A stretch of DNA of 64,000 bases, taken from the NCBI RefSeq assembly GCF_019331695.1, contig NZ_JAHBBI010000007.1, positions 123,941-187,940 of the forward strand, given 5' to 3'. Made by a program: the position numbers and the translations under genes. This stretch comes from Bifidobacterium pluvialisilvae (GTDB lineage Bacteria > Actinomycetota > Actinomycetes > Actinomycetales > Bifidobacteriaceae). A model generated the notes under the pieces. That model worked only from the letters and a program-made list of their open reading frames with translations, did no database searches and was not told the origin of the DNA. Positions 33,256 to 41,554 of the stretch are shown here, piece by piece. Within the stretch, counting starts at the first letter, position 1; each line of letters begins with the position of its first letter.

Positions 33256-33990
33256 ATGACCATGCCACAGAATCCACAGCAGCATCCTCACAATACCCAG
33301 CCGCGGCAGCCGCAGCCGGGATGGGATCCGCAGACGCCTCCGCAGGGACAGTCATACCGGATGCCGACGATGCCGCAGAACCCCGGCAATCCCAACGCCG
33401 GCGCGGCCATGCCGCCGCAGTATCAGCCACCGATGACCAATCATCCAAACCCCGCTCCGACCCAGCAGACCATGTGGCAGGCGCAGCCCCCTGCCGGCTA
33501 CGGCGAACAGCGGCGGACGTCGGCTGGCGATTCCCCCGTCAACGGGGCCGACGTCGACGAGGCCGGCACCACCAAGATGTCCGTCATCCTCATGGTCGTG
33601 TTCCTCGGCATCGACATGCTGGAAACCCTGATCGGCATGGTTCCCGGTGTATCCGCCTCCTACGGCAGCATCGTCTACAAGATTTTCATCGGATTCTCGC
33701 CGTGGGTCTACTTCACCGTCCTCCTGGCGCTGTATCTGCTGGGCGTGTATCTGGCCAAGTCCCTGCCCTGGTACGGGACCGTCGGCCCGGTGCTGGTGGC
33801 CGTCGGCGCCGTCGCCAAACTCATCAACGAGATCCTCTGGATATTCGAAATCTACGGCATCATCGGTTCCCTGCTGAACCTCATCGCCTACGGCATCCTC
33901 CTCGCCCTCGCCGTCGTCATCCTGCTCGCCATTCTTGGAACCAACCGCGGAGCCGGCCCGAACGGCGAACCCGGCGCCAAGGCCGCATAA
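33256..33990 (+). CDS. Membrane protein with Pro/Gln-rich N-terminal tail
   Basis: Protein of 244 residues, not recognised. Residues 1-105 are a Pro/Gln/Asn-rich, probably disordered cytoplasmic tail (QPRQPQPGWDPQTPPQGQ and similar); about 115-230 hold four hydrophobic segments (SVILMVVFLGIDM, WVYFTVLLALYLLGVY, VGPVLVAVGAV, LIAYGILLALAVVILLAIL); a short Gly/Pro tail ends it. Start ATG 33256 behind GGAAG; an upstream frame to 33172 has no ribosome site. Actinobacterial proteins of this plan are often of unknown function. Its gene precedes two convergent membrane-protein genes. Confidence 0.7.
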   Translation: MTMPQNPQQHPHNTQPRQPQPGWDPQTPPQGQSYRMPTMPQNPGNPNAGAAMPPQYQPPMTNHPNPAPTQQTMWQAQPPAGYGEQRRTSAGDSPVNGADVDEAGTTKMSVILMVVFLGIDMLETLIGMVPGVSASYGSIVYKIFIGFSPWVYFTVLLALYLLGVYLAKSLPWYGTVGPVLVAVGAVAKLINEILWIFEIYGIIGSLLNLIAYGILLALAVVILLAILGTNRGAGPNGEPGAKAA

Positions 33991-34080
33991 CATCGTCGCC
34001 ACGCCGGTGTTCATGATATCCGGCGGGCGTTTGCCCACATCAGCCGTCGGACTCCGCCAGCCCGCCATGTGTCTTCTTCG

Positions 34081-35352
34081 TCACTCCTTGGACGGGTCCG
34101 GCACGGCATGGTCGTAGACGTAGTTGCGTGAGCCGCTGCTGCCGGTCGGGTCATGCCAATACGTCAGCAGCAGCCCCCGCCCGGTCTTGTCGCCGGTCTG
34201 GCGAAGGATGTAGTCCTCGTCGGACCGGTCCACGGTGATGGTGATGTCGTCGCCGGACTGCGTATCGAAGACGAAATCGGTGTAATACGTCGTATCGTCG
34301 TCGCTGTCGGTCTCCTCGCGATGCGCGATTTCGATTAGTGTCACCGGTTCGGTAACGGGCCCTTGGGCGAGGGTCGCCCAGACGCTTGACAGGCTGCTGA
34401 CACCCATCAGCAGGCAGATGATGGCGACGATGCCATGACGCAGCGCGTTGCGGGCGATCATACGTGACCGGTCCGTCGTCGATTCATGACGGTAGACGTC
34501 ATCACGGTAGATGGCCACTGCCTGCATGACGGCATGGATGACGCACCAGACGGCCGCCAACAGTGCGCCGACGCTAAGAATCGTTGCCTGCATCACGCCA
34601 TCCAGACCGAATGGCGACATCGTTGAGACCTGGTATCCACCCAGGACGATTATCGCGGTGAAGAACAGTATCGTCGGCGGATTGATGAACGCCATGTACC
34701 GTGTTCTGGCGTCCTTGCGAGCCGCCTGCGCATCGGACCCATCATCGACGGAGGCTCCGTTCGTTTCGGTGGAGTATACGGGCAACCCATGCTGGGCCAG
34801 TCCATTCAACTCCTGCGGGGTGGGCATCCGATGGACGATGCTGTATTCCTTGTCGCCTGTGCCGTGCTTCTCCTTGATCACGCAATACGACGGGATTATA
34901 CGAAAGGCCGGATCGAGATCGATCATGTCGATGATTGTGGTGTCTTCGAACCAGCGGATGACGATATGGTTCCCCGGAGTCCGCATCCGTTCGACCATCT
35001 TCCCGTAGACCGGCAGTTCACGGAACGTGAGTCTGCGACCATCGTCCAATGCGATGACGTATTCGTCCGTGGTGGTCGGGTCGCCGTCGGAATCCACGGA
35101 ATGATGAACCTCGTACGTCAGAATGATGCCTCGCGCGGTGCTCATGCCCCGGCGTAGAATCCCGGCGTCACGGATGATGAAATACACGCATCCGCCGACC
35201 GTCGCGAGAATGCCGAGCATCCACAGCACGTCGACGGTCGGATTCCGTCCCTCGGCGCCTGATGTCAGCGACCATACGCGGAAAACGAGGTAGACAATCA
35301 GCAATACGACCGTCAACGTCATCAGAATGACCTGATCCCGTAGTCTTCTCAT
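34081..35352 (-). CDS. Membrane protein, DUF3592-like, tandem paralog 2
   Basis: Protein of 423 residues. N-terminal MRRLRDQVILMTLTVVLLI with two membrane segments (about 7-65), then a beta-rich domain (STARGIILTYEVHHSVDSDG...DEYVIALDDGRRLTF), a middle pair and a later pair of membrane segments (about 220-320), and a second beta-rich C-terminal domain with DFVFDTQSGDDITITVDRSD. Start ATG 35352 behind AAAGGAA. It is a paralog of the gene just upstream (35408-36805), with the same start MRRLR and the same ending pattern (QTGDRTGRxLxLTYW). The resemblance to DUF3592-type domains is by pattern only. Function unknown. Confidence 0.72.
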   Translation of the reverse strand: MRRLRDQVILMTLTVVLLIVYLVFRVWSLTSGAEGRNPTVDVLWMLGILATVGGCVYFIIRDAGILRRGMSTARGIILTYEVHHSVDSDGDPTTTDEYVIALDDGRRLTFRELPVYGKMVERMRTPGNHIVIRWFEDTTIIDMIDLDPAFRIIPSYCVIKEKHGTGDKEYSIVHRMPTPQELNGLAQHGLPVYSTETNGASVDDGSDAQAARKDARTRYMAFINPPTILFFTAIIVLGGYQVSTMSPFGLDGVMQATILSVGALLAAVWCVIHAVMQAVAIYRDDVYRHESTTDRSRMIARNALRHGIVAIICLLMGVSSLSSVWATLAQGPVTEPVTLIEIAHREETDSDDDTTYYTDFVFDTQSGDDITITVDRSDEDYILRQTGDKTGRGLLLTYWHDPTGSSGSRNYVYDHAVPDPSKE

Positions 35353-35407
35353 ATCATGTTCCTTTGGTTGTGTATGTGGAGGGGGAGGACGCGGATGTCG
35401 TCCGATG

Positions 35408-36805
35408 TCATTCCGCCGAGGGGTCGGGGCGGGCCGAATCGAAGACAGCCTTGCCGCCGCCCGAATCCCAATAGGTGAGGACCAGATGACGTCCGGTCCG
35501 GTCGCCGGTCTGGTCGAGGATGTAGCCTTCGTCGTCCTTGCGTACGCTGATGATGATTGTCCTGCCCGAATCCTCGGTGAACGTGAAGTCCGAGTATTCG
35601 TAGGAGTCGTTGTCGTCATCGGTTTCCGTGTGATGGTCGAATGCGCTCATTGTCACCGGCATCGTGGTCGGACCCTTCCAGACCGTCTGCATGGTCAGCG
35701 CCGCGCCGGTCAGACCGATGGCCAGACACAGCAGCATGGGCACGACATGACGGACCATGACGCCGCGGATCAGCGGGAGGCGCATGTCCTTCTCCACGTT
35801 ACGGTATCTGTCGCTACGGCTCATGAGCGCCCATTGCACGACGGCATGGCCAAGCAGCCACGCCGCCAGGGCCATCAGGGCGAGGAACGGCCATGCGTTG
35901 TTCATCATGTGCTCGCGGCCGAACGGCGAGGACGTCGACATCCTGACCGCCACAACGAAGACCAGCACGCCGATGACGATTTTCGTCGGCTTGTCGAAGA
36001 CCCGGTACCGCGCCCGGACATCCTCCTGCGCCGCGGTGAACGCCACCTGCTGCGCGACCGCGGACCGGCCGGGCGCGCTTGCGGGGGAGGACGCTGCGGT
36101 GCCGTCGCCGGCAGGTCCGTCGGCGGCCGCCACATGCAACCGGATCTTCGGCGTCGTCGCCTGCTCCTCCTGCGCCTGTTCCGGGGCTGGCGCCGTCGTC
36201 GCGTTCCCGTTCGGGTGCGCCTCGCGTGCGGCCTTCGCCCGTTCCTTACGCTCCCAATCGGTGGGAAGCCGATGAATAATCGTGTAGTCGTCGTCTTCTC
36301 GATTCACCCGCTCGACCACCGCGTCACTGGGTCTCGCCGGCGGAAACGCCGGGTCGAACCAGATCGTCTCGATGATGCTCGTTCCCTCGAACCAGCTGAT
36401 GATGATGTGGGTGCCTGGCGTCTGCATCCGCAGGTCCCGGTCCGCGCCCGCGGGCAGGTCGGAATCCGAGAACTTGAGTTGGGTGCCGTCGTCCAGCCGG
36501 AACAGAAAGGTCTCCGTGTTCGTCCCGTCGCCATCGGAATCCACGGAGTGGCCGAAACGATACACCCATACGATGCCGCGGGCGGTGCGCGGGCCCTTCC
36601 TCATCCGCCGGACGTTGCCGGCGATGAGCCGTATGCAGAACGCCATCGCCGCGAAAACGACGATCAGCCAGATAATCTCGGGAATCGACGGCATGACCCC
36701 CAATATGATCTTCGCTATCAGGGACGCGACGTTGACGATCGCGATGACAAGCAACAGGGCGGTGACGAGACCGAGAATGACGATTCTGTTCCGTAGTCTT
36801 CTCAT
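35408..36805 (-). CDS. Membrane protein, DUF3592-like, tandem paralog 1
   Basis: Protein of 465 residues, paralog of the downstream gene with the same order: start MRRLRNRIVILGLVTALLL, two membrane segments, beta domain (RTARGIVWVYRFGHSVDSDG), membrane pairs (about 285-390), and C-terminal FTEDSGRTIIISVRKDDEGY. It has an extra Ala/Gln/Pro-rich linker (about 230-280) absent from its partner. Start ATG 36805; GGAGGGAG lies 13-20 bases upstream. The two genes are 55 bases apart and probably co-transcribed, as a local duplication of an envelope protein of unknown role. Confidence 0.72.
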   Translation of the reverse strand: MRRLRNRIVILGLVTALLLVIAIVNVASLIAKIILGVMPSIPEIIWLIVVFAAMAFCIRLIAGNVRRMRKGPRTARGIVWVYRFGHSVDSDGDGTNTETFLFRLDDGTQLKFSDSDLPAGADRDLRMQTPGTHIIISWFEGTSIIETIWFDPAFPPARPSDAVVERVNREDDDYTIIHRLPTDWERKERAKAAREAHPNGNATTAPAPEQAQEEQATTPKIRLHVAAADGPAGDGTAASSPASAPGRSAVAQQVAFTAAQEDVRARYRVFDKPTKIVIGVLVFVVAVRMSTSSPFGREHMMNNAWPFLALMALAAWLLGHAVVQWALMSRSDRYRNVEKDMRLPLIRGVMVRHVVPMLLCLAIGLTGAALTMQTVWKGPTTMPVTMSAFDHHTETDDDNDSYEYSDFTFTEDSGRTIIISVRKDDEGYILDQTGDRTGRHLVLTYWDSGGGKAVFDSARPDPSAE

Positions 36806-36976
36806 ATGAAGCCGGCGCTCCCTCCCCGTTGACGATACCGTCCCCACGCATATTCCCATTCTGCCCCCGAACGGCATGACGGAACCATCCGTCCGTCCAG
36901 AGTTATCCCGTTGTTCATCATTCGGGAACACTTGGCCCCCGGCGTCAGCGCGGTATTAGCGCGGTATCATCATGGG

Positions 36977-37900
36977 GTGAAGAAAGCGGTTGAAGAAGTG
37001 AAGCAGACCCCGCACGGCGTGGCGGCGACCATCGCGTCGGCCCTCGTATACGGCATGTTCCCCCTGTATTGGGCGGCGCTCGACAGCGTGTCCTCCATAA
37101 ATCTGATGCTCTACCGCATCGTCACCGCCGCCGTGGTCATGACGCTGTTCATGCTCGCCACCGGCCGCTGGCATGGTCTCGTCGACCATGTGAAGGCCAT
37201 GTGGCGCACCCGCCGCGTGTTCTGGATGTCCGTGGCGGCCGCCGTGCTCGTCACCGTCGACTGGGTGGTCTACATCTACCTCGTCGCCATCGGGCGGACG
37301 TCCGAGGCCAGCGCCGCCGGCTTCCTCATACCGCTCATGAACATGCTGCTCGCATTGGTCATCCTCCGCGAGAAGGCCAGCGCGCTCGGCATCGCATCCA
37401 TGGTCATCGCGCTCATCGGCGGCATCCTCTACGTCATCGACACGCGTGCGTTCCCCGTCCTCGCGCTCGCCATGGTGTTCAGCTACAGCGGATACTGCCT
37501 CATCAAACGGTTCGTGCCGCTCGACGCCTTCGAATCGTTGACGTTCGAGACGGGGGTGCTCACGCCGGTCGCGTTCGTGGCGCTCGCCGTGCAACCGCGG
37601 TTCGGCGTGCCGGCCGACGCCCCCTGGCATGTGTGGGCGCTGATCGCCGGCTGCGGCGTGCTCACCGCCGTCCCGCTGGTGCTCACCTCGTACGGCGTCA
37701 AGCATGCGACGTTCCTCATGCTGAGCTTCACCCAGTACATCACGCCCACCATCCAGCTGCTGCTCGGCATCTTCGTGCTCGGCGAGCAGGTGCCCGCCCA
37801 CCGGTTCATCTCGTTCGGCGTGATCTGGTTCGCCCTGGCCGTGTATTCCGTCGACCTCGTCCGTCAGCACCGCCGGCGGCTGGAACTCGGCCGCCGCTGA
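36977..37900 (+). CDS. rarD: RarD/EamA-type drug-metabolite transporter
   Basis: Protein of 307 residues with ten predicted membrane segments in two EamA repeats; ATIASALVYGMFPLYWAALD (about 14-33) and a terminal GVKHATFLMLSFTQYITPT then GEQVPAHRFISFG match RarD (chloramphenicol-sensitive) permeases of about 300 residues. Exporter or importer of an unknown metabolite in the inner membrane. Start: GTG 36977 by alignment with family length; no good ribosome site is seen, and the frame stays open to 36911. Confidence 0.78.
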   Translation: MKKAVEEVKQTPHGVAATIASALVYGMFPLYWAALDSVSSINLMLYRIVTAAVVMTLFMLATGRWHGLVDHVKAMWRTRRVFWMSVAAAVLVTVDWVVYIYLVAIGRTSEASAAGFLIPLMNMLLALVILREKASALGIASMVIALIGGILYVIDTRAFPVLALAMVFSYSGYCLIKRFVPLDAFESLTFETGVLTPVAFVALAVQPRFGVPADAPWHVWALIAGCGVLTAVPLVLTSYGVKHATFLMLSFTQYITPTIQLLLGIFVLGEQVPAHRFISFGVIWFALAVYSVDLVRQHRRRLELGRR

Positions 37901-38191
37901 CTGATGCTGATGGACGCTGCCGGGGCGTCACGGTTGTGCGTCCGTGCGGTGGTCGTGACGGTCGGTCATGCGGTTGCGCAATCGCGAGGAACTACATGGG
38001 AATCATGTTGCAATACACATTGGCAAAAGCGGCAAAAGTCCGGTATTCCAACGATTGTGAGCGTTCTAATGTGCGCTGTCTTACAAAAACTACGGGTTTT
38101 CCGTGCAACGGATGGAAAACCATTGCCGGCGTAACACAGGCTTCCTAGATTGACAATCGCAACAAGGAAAAACCAATCAAGGAGGTTCATT
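37901..38191 (+). promoter_or_regulatory. Leader of microprotein 1
   Basis: Holds a TTGCGCAA palindrome (37974-37981), the same word that overlaps the promoter of the microprotein operon at 62181-62188, and a hairpin GGTTTTCC (38095-38102)/GGAAAACC (38114-38121). No clear -35/-10 pair was found. A strong AAGGAGG site (38179-38185) directly precedes the microprotein start. Confidence 0.4.
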
Positions 38192-38317
38192 ATGAAGTTC
38201 AGCAAGGCATTCCAGGAAGGTCTCGCGATGTCGTCGTTCGCCAGCATGGATTACGTCAACAAGGACATGCTGGAGACCATGCGCTACGTCGCCCGTCAGA
38301 TCGAAGAGGACAAGTGA
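38192..38317 (+). CDS. Microprotein family member 1 (41 residues)
   Basis: Short gene, 41 codons plus stop. Starts MKFSKAFQEGLAMSSFASM and ends ARQIEEDK; residues 1-14 are amphipathic with Lys at 2 and 5 and the GLA core at 10-12, and 22-41 would form a charged helix. ATG 38192 follows AAGGAGG (38179-38185) by six bases, far better than chance. It is the most diverged of seven related short genes in the window (others at 59133 and 61166-62112): the M-K-F start, GLA core, K-x-M-L-x-T segment and charged D-x(R/K)-type end are kept. No signal peptide. Function unknown; array 3 lies downstream. Confidence 0.72.
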   Translation: MKFSKAFQEGLAMSSFASMDYVNKDMLETMRYVARQIEEDK

Positions 38318-38590
38318 TTCGACCCCGGTCCTGATGCCTGACCGATATCCGCCGCGTTTGCTGCGCCGGCCGGATGTCCGTTAGATATCGTCCGGTGAAT
38401 CATTCGGTCTTCTCTGATTTGAGGACCAACACCTTACCAATCGGAGATACGGCCAACGACGTCCGTATATCTTCCCTTTCTTCCGTTTTCGTTTTGTTGT
38501 GTCTTTTTCTTGTCTTGTTCCGTTTTCGGTTCGTCTTCCTTCCGTTTTCCATCGGTGTTCCGAATGTCGAATAGCAGAGTCCGAAGTGGG
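38318..38590. other. Gap after microprotein 1 with pyrimidine-rich tract
   Basis: No gene supported. From about 38468 to 38555 the plus strand is strongly T/C-biased (CTTCCC, TTCTTCCG, GTCTTTTTCTTG words), unlike the GC-rich surroundings. A GC hairpin-like stretch follows the stop codon at 38340-38395 and may terminate the microprotein mRNA. Confidence 0.4.
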
Positions 38591-39207
38591 TTTTGTGGGT
38601 CTATCCGATTGCCGAATCCGGGTTTGTGGGTCTATCTAATCGACGGATCAGGGTTTGTGGGTCTACTCGATTGTCCTATCGGACTTGTGGGTCGATACGT
38701 TCACGAGGAGGGAATTTTTGACTTCCCCGTGTATACTTCAGACCCACAAGTCCGTAGATGAACGGGTAGACCCACGGTTATTGAATATGCCGGACCCACT
38801 AATCCGGTTCTGGAACATGTTGGACCCACTAATCCGGTTTTCGAAATACATCGGACCCACAAATATGACGTACTGGGCCCACTAATCTGGCCTGCGAATG
38901 TTCGGACCCACTAATCCGGTCGTTTGGACCCACAAATCCGATGTGCTGGACTCACAAACCTGGTTTCGGGATGTGCCGGACCCACAAACCTATTTCGTAA
39001 TCGTGGAATCACTGTCGGGATGTGCGGGGACCACCCACTGATGTGACACATTAGACCCACAAACACGGCCCATAATCGTTTGGACCCACGAGTCCAATCG
39101 TTCAGCCCACGAATCCAATCGTTTGGACCCACTAATCCGGTTTCGAAGTGCGCTGGACCCACTAATCCGGTCGTGCGGACCCACTAATCCAAGTGTTTGG
39201 ACCCACA
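38591..39207. repeat. GTGGGTC/GACCCAC phased array 3, inverted relative to arrays 1 and 2
   Basis: A few GTGGGTC words (from about 38595 to 38690) lead to a hairpin core GGGAA (38710-38714)/TTCCC (38723-38727) with GTATAC at 38731-38736. This core is the reverse complement of those in arrays 1 and 2. The long arm of GACCCAC words then runs from 38769 to 39200, with spacings such as 24, 30, 31, 22, 29, 22, 22, 30 and again 22, 30, 22, 22. Linker words ACTAATCCGG match CGGATTAGT in the other arrays. It lies between microprotein 1 and the convergent DUF262 gene. Confidence 0.86.
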
Positions 39208-39231
39208 GACCTACGAACCTCGGGGCGTTGG

Positions 39232-41421
39232 TTACTTCAGTGTGTTGAGACGGTAGGTCTGCCATACGTCGCTGAGCTTCTGCCCGTTGGAGACGCGCCT
39301 CCACACGTTGAGCGCCGCGCCGGCGGACTTGCCGCTCGCCGCCTTCGCCGCCGCGGTGGGGGAGGCGTGCACCGAACCGTCCTCAAGCTGCAGCTTGCCG
39401 TCGTTCGTCACGGTGGCGAACCATTCCTGGCCGAGGCGCGGACGCTTCCAGACGAGCTTCTCGCCGGGCACCAGCAGCCCCGCGTCGATGACCTGCATGA
39501 TGGTGATGCGCTTCGACCCCTGCACGGCACGGCGCGAACCGCGCGTCAGCGTCTCGTCGCTGACGGCGGTGAGATCCACGTTGTCGGCGTCGAAGCGGAT
39601 CTGCCAGTATTCGGCGAGCAGATGCACGATCTGCTCCTGACGGCGCTCCAGCACGTCCGGCGTCATATCCGTCATCGACGTGAGCTCCGCCGTCAGCGGG
39701 AACCGGCGGGAGCGCGGGGCCTCGGTGATGCGCTCGGCGCGCGGGCCGAAGCTGTCGAGCTTCGCCATCTGCTGCTCGTTCGCGGCGGACAGCACCATGT
39801 TGCCGATGCGGTCGGTCCAATGGTCGCGCGTGGCCTCCGGCCATGTGACGAACGACGAATTCGGTCCGATCCGCTCCGGCAGGATGCGCACCACGTTGAT
39901 GCTGCGCGGCCGGACCACGGGCGAGCCGTTCATCACGTCGTTGGCGCGAAGCAGCAGCAGCTTCTTCATCGTGTCGTTCACCTGCATCTCGCCGCGCAGC
40001 CGCACCAGCGCGGTCTTGCGGTCCTCGTCGCTGATGCTGAACCCGGTGGATTTCTTCAGCTTGCGGCCGTGGTCGAGGTCCTTGAGGATCTGCACCACGC
40101 GCTGCCGACGCTGCGACGACGACGCCTTGCCGAGATTGTCGACGCCGGTCACACGCTCCAGGGCGCGCAACACCTTCACGAGCTGCTCCTGGTCCTTCTG
40201 CCGGAACGTGATGGTCTGCGGGGTATGGGAATGCCGTGCACCGGAATGCCGGCCGTTGCGTGGCGGCTGCGGTATGCCGTCCGAAGCGGATGCCGCTGGC
40301 GTCGGCGCTGCCGTTGCCGCTGGCGTTGCCGGTGCGGCTGGTGGCACGGCGCCGATGACGCCGACCTTGCCGATGTTGACCAGCGCCCAGATGGCCACGG
40401 ACTTCCATTCCGTGGTGGGGAAGTCGTCGAGCCGCACCAGCCACTCGGTCACCTCCTGCGGCAGGTCGTAGGCGTGCGGCTGGTTGATGATGTTCCACGC
40501 CGTCGCATACGGCACGAGGATGTTGTTGATGAACTCGACGGCAGTGTTCTTCTCCAGATACGCGTCGAACGCCTTCGACTGGAATCCGTCGAGAATCATG
40601 CGATGTGACTTCTTCGGCGAGATGCTCAGCAGCAGGTCGTTGAAGAACGTCTCGATGTTGTCGCCCAGCGGATCGACCGCATTGTCCCAGCGGCGGCCGT
40701 AATACTCGCGGTCGGCGATGTCGATGGCCGAGATGGCCTTCGCCTTGAGCACGTCGGACGGCGTCAGCGGCATGCCGCGCATGTTCATCACGTCGAAGAT
40801 GCGATGCGCCCCCGCCAGGTCGTTCGTCGTCACGATGATCATGAGCACGTTGCTCACCAGATACGAGGCGAAGTACCGGCGTTCATCCTGGGTGAGCGAG
40901 GACAGTGCGTCATACGCCGCCTTCGTGTTCTGCATGATGTTGCGCTGCGCGTTCGATTCGAGGTCGGTGTCGCGCAGGTCGAACAGTCCTTCGAGATTGC
41001 CCTCCTGCACGTAGTCGCGGAAGAACGCGGCGTCGCGCTCGCGCAGCGTCAGCCGCGGTTCGGCGGCGCGGCCGAACAGGCGGTTGCCCTCCTCGAGGAT
41101 CAGCGCGTTGAGATTGTCGGCGAGGTCGTGGTCCGTTTCCATGGCGCGCAGTATGGCGATGATGATGGTGAGCGACGTGAGCCGCTGCTGGCCGTCGATC
41201 ACCTGGAACACGCGGTTGTTCGGGTCGCCGTCGCCCACGAGAATCAGCGAGCCGAGGAAATACGGGTGGTCGGGATGCTCGGAGGCGTCGCGCAGGTCGT
41301 CCACGAGCTGCAGCATGTGCTCCACCCGCCACGAGTAGGCGCGCTGGAACGCCGGGATGATGAACTGATAGTCCGTGGAGAACACCTTGCCCAACGGTTT
41401 CTCGTTCGCGCTGATCGCCAT
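39232..41421 (-). CDS. DUF262 (GmrSD-like) protein with degenerate DUF1524 and C-terminal RAMA domain
   Basis: Protein of 729 residues. The N-terminal DUF262 domain shows IPAFQRAYSW (22-31) and FQVIDGQQRLTSL (about 71-83), the ParB-like nucleotide-binding motif of GmrS-type proteins. A DUF1524-like region near 500-615 keeps HWTDRIGNMVLSAANEQQ, but the expected IEHxLP nuclease motif reads VVRILPE, so its His is lost. The C-terminus (KRPRLGQEWFATVT, HASPTAAAKAASGKSAGAAL) looks like a RAMA domain that reads modified DNA. Probably a Type IV restriction-like or sensing protein against modified phage DNA; loss of the catalytic His is odd. A low-complexity Ala/Pro linker is at about 345-380. Single gene beside array 3. 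Confidence 0.75.
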   Translation of the reverse strand: MAISANEKPLGKVFSTDYQFIIPAFQRAYSWRVEHMLQLVDDLRDASEHPDHPYFLGSLILVGDGDPNNRVFQVIDGQQRLTSLTIIIAILRAMETDHDLADNLNALILEEGNRLFGRAAEPRLTLRERDAAFFRDYVQEGNLEGLFDLRDTDLESNAQRNIMQNTKAAYDALSSLTQDERRYFASYLVSNVLMIIVTTNDLAGAHRIFDVMNMRGMPLTPSDVLKAKAISAIDIADREYYGRRWDNAVDPLGDNIETFFNDLLLSISPKKSHRMILDGFQSKAFDAYLEKNTAVEFINNILVPYATAWNIINQPHAYDLPQEVTEWLVRLDDFPTTEWKSVAIWALVNIGKVGVIGAVPPAAPATPAATAAPTPAASASDGIPQPPRNGRHSGARHSHTPQTITFRQKDQEQLVKVLRALERVTGVDNLGKASSSQRRQRVVQILKDLDHGRKLKKSTGFSISDEDRKTALVRLRGEMQVNDTMKKLLLLRANDVMNGSPVVRPRSINVVRILPERIGPNSSFVTWPEATRDHWTDRIGNMVLSAANEQQMAKLDSFGPRAERITEAPRSRRFPLTAELTSMTDMTPDVLERRQEQIVHLLAEYWQIRFDADNVDLTAVSDETLTRGSRRAVQGSKRITIMQVIDAGLLVPGEKLVWKRPRLGQEWFATVTNDGKLQLEDGSVHASPTAAAKAASGKSAGAALNVWRRVSNGQKLSDVWQTYRLNTLK

Positions 41422-41554
41422 TGCCGTCCCCTCGTCTTCCGCGCTGCAGTACCGTTGCCACTATAACGCAGAATGCATGGCGCTACCGGGATGGTGCGCG
41501 ACGGTGCGTTATGGTGGGTCATATGACATGTCGCATGGCATGAAGGAGCGGACG

